A DNA stretch of 64,000 nucleotides, taken from positions 53,799 through 117,798 of the forward strand of contig CAJUEY010000005.1 of assembly GCA_910585825.1 (NCBI GenBank). Reading direction: 5' to 3'. The number at the start of each line of letters is the position of its first letter. Within the stretch, counting starts at the first letter, position 1. Under the pieces are notes generated by a model that ran no database searches, had not been told where the DNA came from, and saw only the letters and a program-made list of their open reading frames with translations. The position numbers were made by a program, and so were the translations under genes. The stretch comes from an uncultured Lachnospiraceae bacterium (GTDB lineage Bacteria; Bacillota; Clostridia; Lachnospirales; Lachnospiraceae). Below, piece after piece: positions 59,001 to 64,000 of the stretch.

Positions 59001-60227
59001 ATGCAATTTGGTTTTTTAGGAATCAATTATAAAAGCGCCCAAATGGATATTCGGGATAAAATTTCTTTTACGGATGCGGGAAAACTGACTTTTTTCCAGA
59101 AAGCAGAGCGGGCGGGCGTTACACAGTGCATGGCGCTTTCTACCTGCAATCGGAGCGAAGTCTATTATATGTACGAAGAAGAGGAACAAAGAAAGCAGAT
59201 CCGGCAGATTTATACAGAAATGTTTCCGGAAATGGATTTGACGGCGTATCTGGCAGAACTGACGCAGGACGAGGCCGTGGCATATCTGTTTCGCATTGCG
59301 GCGGGACTGGAATCTCTTGTGCTGGGGGAAGATCAGATACTGGGGCAGGTCAAAGAGGCGATCGACTATTCCCGGACAATGGGATACAGCGGCAAAGAGC
59401 TGAATAAAATCGTGCGGGATGCAGTCACCTGTGCAAAGCGTGTAAAAACCGAATTGAAAATCAGCGAAAAACCGCTGTCTGTCAGTTTTATCGGAATTCG
59501 GAAACTGGATGAAGCCTGCGGCATTGCCGGGAAGAAAATTTTGGTCATCGGCAGCGGAAAGGCGGCTGCGCTGGCGCTTAAATACCTTTATGAATATCCG
59601 GATATTTCCGTAACCGCCTGCAGCAGGAATGATTCCCACGCGAAAAAACTCCGGGAAGAATTTCCGGAGATGAAAGTCATTCCCTATGAAATGTGGAATG
59701 ATGTAATTGCACAATATGAGATTGTAATCAGCGCCACTGCCTCTCCGCATCTAATCGTAAAAAAAGAGTCCTTCTTACCTTTGCATAATATGGTATTTCT
59801 GGATTTGGCAGCGCCGCGGGATATTGATACTGCTTTGGCGGAGCATTCACAGATTACGTTGATAAATCTGGATACGCTGCAGAGTATTGCAGAAGAAAAT
59901 CAAAAGGAACGAAAGCGGCTGGTCAAAGAGAGCGAAAAAATAATCCGGGAAAGTTTGAAAGAGACCGCGGACTGGATTCTGCACAGCAGAATGGATGCCG
60001 CTATTGAATCCCTGCAGCAGCGCTGTAATCGGATTACGGCAGACAGTTATGAATATCTGAACCGGAAAATGGAGCTTAGCCCAAGAGAGCAGAAATTATT
60101 GAAAAAGGTGCTAAATGCCTCGCTCCAGAGGCTTTTGAGGGAACCCATTCAGGAATTAAAGCGTTTGGACTGTGAAGAAGAGCAGGAAGAATACAAACGT
60201 TTTCTGCAGCAGCTTTTTCAGATTTAA
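59001..60227 (+). CDS. hemA: Glutamyl-tRNA reductase
   Basis: HemA reduces glutamyl-tRNA to glutamate-1-semialdehyde, the first committed step of the C5 tetrapyrrole pathway; HemL encoded at 52166 takes the product. The catalytic Cys is C49 in LSTCNRSEVYY. The conserved GLESLVLGEDQILGQVKEA lies near residue 99. The NADPH domain has VIGSGKAAALALKYL near 181. The C-terminal dimerisation helix bundle is complete (408 residues). GAGAGGAG lies 10 bases before the ATG. The hemC fusion gene starts 17 bases after its stop, so the two form an operon. Confidence 0.97.
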   Translation: MQFGFLGINYKSAQMDIRDKISFTDAGKLTFFQKAERAGVTQCMALSTCNRSEVYYMYEEEEQRKQIRQIYTEMFPEMDLTAYLAELTQDEAVAYLFRIAAGLESLVLGEDQILGQVKEAIDYSRTMGYSGKELNKIVRDAVTCAKRVKTELKISEKPLSVSFIGIRKLDEACGIAGKKILVIGSGKAAALALKYLYEYPDISVTACSRNDSHAKKLREEFPEMKVIPYEMWNDVIAQYEIVISATASPHLIVKKESFLPLHNMVFLDLAAPRDIDTALAEHSQITLINLDTLQSIAEENQKERKRLVKESEKIIRESLKETADWILHSRMDAAIESLQQRCNRITADSYEYLNRKMELSPREQKLLKKVLNASLQRLLREPIQELKRLDCEEEQEEYKRFLQQLFQI

Positions 60228-60244
60228 AAGACAGGAGAGAGGAT

Positions 60245-62596
60245 ATGCATTATAAAATTGGCACTCGGGGATCGAAACTGGCGCTGGTACAGGCAGAAAC
60301 GGTGCAGAAACGTCTGGAAGAAAGCTATCCGGAGGATTCTTTTGAAATCCGGGTGATAAAAACAAAAGGCGATTTGGTTTTGGATAAACCGCTGCATGAG
60401 ATCGGAGATAAAGGCGTATTTGTGAAAGAAATTGAAGAGCAGATTCTTTTGGGAGAAATACAAATCGGCGTACACAGCATGAAAGATATGCCGGCGCAGC
60501 CGGCCCCCGGCCTGCTGTTTGCAAAAGCGTGGAAACGGGAAGATCCCAGAGACGTATTGATTTTGCGTGAAAAAAAATCTCTTTCGGAACTTTCCTGCGG
60601 GGCGGTAATCGGAACAGGAAGCAAACGCAGGGAAGTTCAGCTGAAAAAAATAAGACCGGATTTACGTGTTGTGGGCATCCGGGGCAATGTGGAAACCAGA
60701 ATTCGGAAAATGAAAGAAGAAAAATTAGACGGCATTGTGCTTGCGGCTGCCGGTTTGAAGAGGCTTGGCATGGAAGAAGGGATTACACAGTATCTGGAAA
60801 CCGATCAGATGATTCCGGCTCCGGCTCAGGGGATTCTGGCATTGGAAATTTCCGCGAAAGATGAAAAACTCCGCGGTATGCTGGATGCTCTCAGTGATGC
60901 AGATACTGTGGCGGCAGCAGAAGCAGAGCGGGGATTTCTGGAGGAAATCGGCGGAAACTGCCATAGTCCGGTGGGAGCTGTTTTGCAAAAAGAAAAAAAC
61001 GGCAGCTGCCGGTTTTTTGCGATGTTTGGAGATGAAACAGGAGAGCGTCAGGCATATGCAGGCGTGTGGGGAAACAGCCCAAAAGAGCTTGCAGCAAAGG
61101 CGGCGGCAGATATCCGAAAACAACTGGCAGGTACAGTCAGTTTCGTGGGCGCCGGTCCCGGAGACACAGGGCTAATCACAGTCAAGGGCCTTAAGGCGTT
61201 AAAGGAAGCGGACTGTATTGTCTATGACAGGCTGGCATCGCCGGAGTTTTTGCAGGAAGCAAAGAAGGGCTGCGAATTGATTTATGTTGGAAAAGCCAGT
61301 CATAAGCACACAATGCCCCAGTCCGATATCAACCGCCTTCTGGTACAAAAAAGCATGGAATATAAGAAGATTGTCCGTCTAAAGGGCGGAGATGTGTATG
61401 TATTTGGCCGGGGCGGCGAGGAAGGGCTGTACCTTCGGAAATGCGGCGTACCTTTTGAGGTGATTCCGGGAGTCAGCTCCTGCATTGCGGGATTGGCTTA
61501 TGCGGGCATTCCCATTACCCACCGGGGAATGTCTCTGGGATTTCATGTGGCGACCGCTCATAATAAAAATGATGAGCTTGCGGAGATTGATTTTCAGGCA
61601 ATGGCAAAAAGCAGGGAAACCTGTGTATTTCTAATGGGGTTAAGCAAGGTCGGAGAAATTGCCAAAAAGCTTCTGGAGGCTGGAATGCCGAAAGAGACAA
61701 AGGCGGCAGTAATCTCCCACGCAACGATGCCCCAACAACAATCCTGTGTTTCCGATTTGGCGCATATTGCAGATGAGGCTGCATCTGCAGAGCTGACATC
61801 TCCGGCAGTGATTGTAGTAGGGGATGTAGTGGGGCTGCGGGAGCAGCTGAATTTTTTTGAGGAGCGTCCACTGTTTGGAAAGCGTTATCTGATTCCTGCA
61901 ATCGGGGAAGAATCTACAAAGCTTTCCGCGCTTTTGCGGCAGCAGGGAGCAGCCGTGGATGAAATTCAGGTGGGTGTGATAAAAGAGAAGGAATTGAAGT
62001 TTCGGGCAGAGCAGTTTGCGGATGTAAACTGGCTTGTTTTCACCAGTGGGCATGGCGTAAACGCTTTTTTTGGAAGTTTGAAAAAAAATGGGCTGGATGT
62101 GCGCCGCCTGTCTGATTGTAAGATTGCCGCCGTGGGAGGAAAGACGGCGGAGGCATTGACGGCATATGGGATTTATGCAGATTTTGTGCCGGAAAAATAC
62201 CACAGCGATGCGCTTTTTAGAATGTTAAAGGAGCATATTTCCGAAAATGAAAAAGTTTGGTATCTGAAAGCGGCTGATGTGAAGAATTGTCTGTGTGAAG
62301 AATTGAAAAAAATTTGCGTCCTTGAAGAAATCGAAGTGTATGAAAATGCCGCCGTAGAACCGGATACAGAGAGGATAAAGCCGTCTGGGGCGTATGACGG
62401 GATTTTGTTTACCTGTGCATCTTCGGCTAAGCGGCTGCTTGCTGCATATGGAACAGACAAAATAGAGGATGCCGCCATATACAGCATTGGTCCCAAAACG
62501 ACAGAATGTCTGAAAAAACAGGGGATTTTGAAGGTTCTGGAGGCAGAAGAATCTACCTATGAGAAACTGGCAAAGCTGTGTGTGCAGACGGGGTGA
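60245..62596 (+). CDS. hemC/cobA/hemD: Trifunctional HemC-CobA-HemD fusion
   Basis: One 783-residue chain joins three tetrapyrrole enzymes. Residues 1-297 are porphobilinogen deaminase: IGTRGSKLALVQAE at the start, HSMKDMP near 78, and the dipyrromethane-carrying C239 in GGNCHSPVGA. Residues about 299-540 are uroporphyrinogen-III C-methyltransferase (VSFVGAGPGDTGLITVKG near 299, VRLKGGDVYVFGRGGEE and the PGVSSCIAGLAYAGIPITHR segment). Residues about 545-783 are uroporphyrinogen-III synthase, with poorly conserved sequence but the expected WLVFTSGHGVNAFF and GILFTCASSAKRLL. It turns porphobilinogen into precorrin-2, which SirC oxidises. AGGAGAGG precedes the ATG. HemB is not in the window. Confidence 0.95.
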   Translation: MHYKIGTRGSKLALVQAETVQKRLEESYPEDSFEIRVIKTKGDLVLDKPLHEIGDKGVFVKEIEEQILLGEIQIGVHSMKDMPAQPAPGLLFAKAWKREDPRDVLILREKKSLSELSCGAVIGTGSKRREVQLKKIRPDLRVVGIRGNVETRIRKMKEEKLDGIVLAAAGLKRLGMEEGITQYLETDQMIPAPAQGILALEISAKDEKLRGMLDALSDADTVAAAEAERGFLEEIGGNCHSPVGAVLQKEKNGSCRFFAMFGDETGERQAYAGVWGNSPKELAAKAAADIRKQLAGTVSFVGAGPGDTGLITVKGLKALKEADCIVYDRLASPEFLQEAKKGCELIYVGKASHKHTMPQSDINRLLVQKSMEYKKIVRLKGGDVYVFGRGGEEGLYLRKCGVPFEVIPGVSSCIAGLAYAGIPITHRGMSLGFHVATAHNKNDELAEIDFQAMAKSRETCVFLMGLSKVGEIAKKLLEAGMPKETKAAVISHATMPQQQSCVSDLAHIADEAASAELTSPAVIVVGDVVGLREQLNFFEERPLFGKRYLIPAIGEESTKLSALLRQQGAAVDEIQVGVIKEKELKFRAEQFADVNWLVFTSGHGVNAFFGSLKKNGLDVRRLSDCKIAAVGGKTAEALTAYGIYADFVPEKYHSDALFRMLKEHISENEKVWYLKAADVKNCLCEELKKICVLEEIEVYENAAVEPDTERIKPSGAYDGILFTCASSAKRLLAAYGTDKIEDAAIYSIGPKTTECLKKQGILKVLEAEESTYEKLAKLCVQTG

Positions 62597-63668
62597 TATT
62601 TTCTATGGGAAAACAAATCACTGCATCTTCTCTGGGTTTTATTTGAAACACAATCCGCCAGCGTACGTTTGGAACAGGTTCAAAATGCAGAGAAGAGAAT
62701 GCCATACAGCTATCCGGACAGCCGGTTTTTCCTATTGCAAAAACAGCCGTAGGACCGCAGCTCTCAGAAAGGGTATGATCCAAATCGCTTTCCTTTTTCG
62801 GGTGATCTCCTTCTGTACAATCCAAAATATCCAGAGAAAGCGGCTCTGGTTTTGGCGAGATGCTGTAGGAGAGTTCCTGACAGTAATTGGGGTAACGCAT
62901 GCCTTCTGCTCCGCCAAAGCCGGAAAATGGAATTTCTGCTATCTTACAATTGTGCAGGGTAAGAATGTATTCCTGTCCGGTGACTGGATGGGTCGTTTTC
63001 AGTTTTTGCTCAAAACAGGAAGGATCTGTAGTAAAATATGCTGCGGTAACAGGTTTTGGCATGGCTTTTAAGGTAAGGCAAACTCTTTCGGGAGAAAGAA
63101 CAGGTTCTTTCTTCCAGCTATAGACCAGACGCCCCAAATACCAGCAGAAATTCCTGTCGCAGCCATAAGCCTGCATCAGTTTTTCTGCATCTTTGTCATT
63201 CTGCCATTCCTCTTCCGAGGGAATTTTCTCTAAATCTTCTTCGTCATAGAACTCTGCAGACCGGGCTGCCGGAGTGATTTCATTGTCTTCTTCCAGAGTA
63301 AAAACCGCTGCGGGATACCACATCAAACTGCTGCGCATGCACTGCTGTAAAGAGATTTCATTGAAACTCATCTCTGTTTCAAAATCAATGGAGCATGGAT
63401 TGTCTGATTCCATTTGTTCAAAATCTTCCTTGGTGCGTAGGGAAAGACGCCGCTCTTCGTTCCATTTTTTCAGGAAAGCAGCCATGTCTTCTATGGGAAT
63501 TTTGATACAGATATCCAGAATGGCTCCTGACTTGCCGGTATAAGCAGCCGGAATAAAGACCTCTTGATTTTGCCATAAAAAAGTTTGGTTCACAGGAAAA
63601 GAGGTTAGTTTCTCTGCGCGTTTATTATGTCCCCAGGGATTTCCGTTTTTATTATAATATACATTCAT
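62553..63668 (-). CDS. Conserved hypothetical protein
   Basis: The 371-residue soluble protein begins MNVYYNKNGNPWGHNKRAEKLTSFPVNQTF and has no signal peptide, helix bundle or catalytic motif I can name. It has recurrent Asp/Glu-rich and aromatic segments such as FIPAAYTGKSGAILDICIKIP and a central CDRNFCWYLGRLVYSW. I believe similar proteins occur in other Lachnospiraceae but cannot assign a family. GGAGGAG lies 6 bases upstream. Its last 44 bases overlap the 3' end of the hemC fusion gene on the other strand. Confidence 0.75.
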   Translation of the reverse strand: MNVYYNKNGNPWGHNKRAEKLTSFPVNQTFLWQNQEVFIPAAYTGKSGAILDICIKIPIEDMAAFLKKWNEERRLSLRTKEDFEQMESDNPCSIDFETEMSFNEISLQQCMRSSLMWYPAAVFTLEEDNEITPAARSAEFYDEEDLEKIPSEEEWQNDKDAEKLMQAYGCDRNFCWYLGRLVYSWKKEPVLSPERVCLTLKAMPKPVTAAYFTTDPSCFEQKLKTTHPVTGQEYILTLHNCKIAEIPFSGFGGAEGMRYPNYCQELSYSISPKPEPLSLDILDCTEGDHPKKESDLDHTLSESCGPTAVFAIGKTGCPDSCMAFSSLHFEPVPNVRWRIVFQIKPREDAVICFPIENITPSAHTALPVSHR

Positions 63669-63756
63669 GGCAGCTCCTCCGTAATCATAGCTGATATTTT
63701 GAAATTTATTATAGTTTAAAGACCGTAATTCTTCAACTGCTGAGCCGATTATTTTC

Positions 63757-63785
63757 TGGACAAAAAGAGGGATACAGGATACAAT
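63757..63785 (+). promoter_or_regulatory. Promoter of the small secreted peptide gene
   Basis: TGGACA (63757-63762), a 17-base spacer and TACAAT (63780-63785) lie 48 bases before the ATG at 63834. Confidence 0.55.
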
Positions 63786-63833
63786 AAAATAAAAATAAAC
63801 AGAAGGTATGGCGTGATAGGGAGGAATACGAAA

Positions 63834-63956
63834 ATGAGAATAGGAAAATGTCTTCTGTCAGGAATTTTGACAGCTGCGATGTTGTGCGGCAGTCTGTTTT
63901 ATACAGGCATGCCGGGAGCGGAAGAGGGCCTGCTGCAGGTTTATGCGGGAGTTTGA
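63834..63956 (+). CDS. Very small secreted peptide or truncated exported protein
   Basis: A 40-residue frame with GGGAGGA 8 bases upstream begins MRIGKCLLSGILTAAMLCGSL, a normal signal peptide. It ends AEEGLLQVYAGV, stopping two residues after a plausible VYA cleavage site. It has its own promoter at 63757. Either it is the 5' end of a broken exported-protein gene or a tiny secreted peptide. Downstream, 63957-64000 shows only a short CAGGT/ACCTG inverted repeat cut by the window end. Confidence 0.5.
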   Translation: MRIGKCLLSGILTAAMLCGSLFYTGMPGAEEGLLQVYAGV

Positions 63957-64000
63957 CAACTGAATAATCCAAAAAGTACTCGCAGGTCGCACAAAACCTG

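Noticed and set aside
1..64000. rRNA, tRNA, CRISPR arrays, complete insertion sequences, prophage genes
   Set aside because: I looked for their signatures (CCA-ended cloverleafs, regular spaced repeats, transposase or integrase motifs) and saw none.

Overview
The window looks like a chromosomal segment from a spore-forming, low-to-moderate GC anaerobe of the Clostridia, most likely a Lachnospiraceae member. The reasons are the single Spo0A, the clostridial gene order (smc-ftsY, era-yqzL-like-recO-lipoprotein-glyS, DUF177-rpmF), the family DUF5688 and DUF5050 proteins, glycogen genes, and strong AGGAGG ribosome binding sites throughout. I see no rRNA, tRNA, CRISPR array, prophage or complete insertion sequence. 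The segment is mostly ordinary core genome with several small regulatory and repeat elements between genes.

Region 1 (1-9.3 kb): the end of smc, ftsY, a threonine ammonia-lyase, spo0A behind a candidate sigma-A promoter with Spo0A-box-like sites, glycogen synthase glgA, and a convergent DUF5688 gene. Region 2 (9.4-14.3 kb, minus strand): a heptad-repeat coiled-coil protein, then an XRE-cupin regulator followed by potABCD for spermidine/putrescine uptake. Region 3 (14.4-26.8 kb): a large hybrid sensor kinase facing away from the pot operon, a DUF5050 protein, prephenate dehydratase in apparent operon with a DUF815 ATPase, Ppx-HD exopolyphosphatase, polyphosphate kinase and a HAD phosphatase, then a minus-strand PHP phosphoesterase.

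Region 4 (26.8-38.5 kb): decayed remnants of a response regulator and probably an FtsX-like permease, a cold-shock gene, an M16C peptidase, the era/recO/glyS block, DUF177-rpmF, a CarD-like regulator behind a promoter plus terminator leader, mscL, a small membrane protein, and a tetrahydrofolate riboswitch controlling folT. Region 5 (38.8-48.4 kb): a secreted Ig-like protein, a 25-bp perfect inverted repeat, uppP, glgX, a deoxyinosine-type DNA glycosylase, a GreA-like factor, sortase B, an unknown protein, an orphan CysN-like GTPase with an apparently dead APS-kinase-like tail, and a cyclopropane fatty acid synthase. Region 6 (48.4-64 kb): shikimate kinase, an ArsC/Spx-like protein, an antiporter, and the tetrapyrrole genes sirC-hemL and hemA-hemC/cobA/hemD. 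These two tetrapyrrole blocks are separated by a BlaI/BlaR1 pair and an ECF sigma/anti-sigma pair.

The tetrapyrrole enzymes here (HemA, HemL, HemC, uroporphyrinogen methyltransferase, HemD, SirC) cover glutamyl-tRNA to sirohydrochlorin except for HemB, so the branch points to siroheme or cobalamin rather than protoheme. The most unusual items are the orphan CysN-like GTPase, the 25-bp hairpin at 39.7 kb, a ~100-bp hairpin repeat found upstream of both pheA and hemA, a candidate small RNA at 58.5 kb, and a folded leader that overlaps the ribosome binding site of the yqzL-like gene. All functional assignments rest on reading motifs in the translated sequence; no database search was run.
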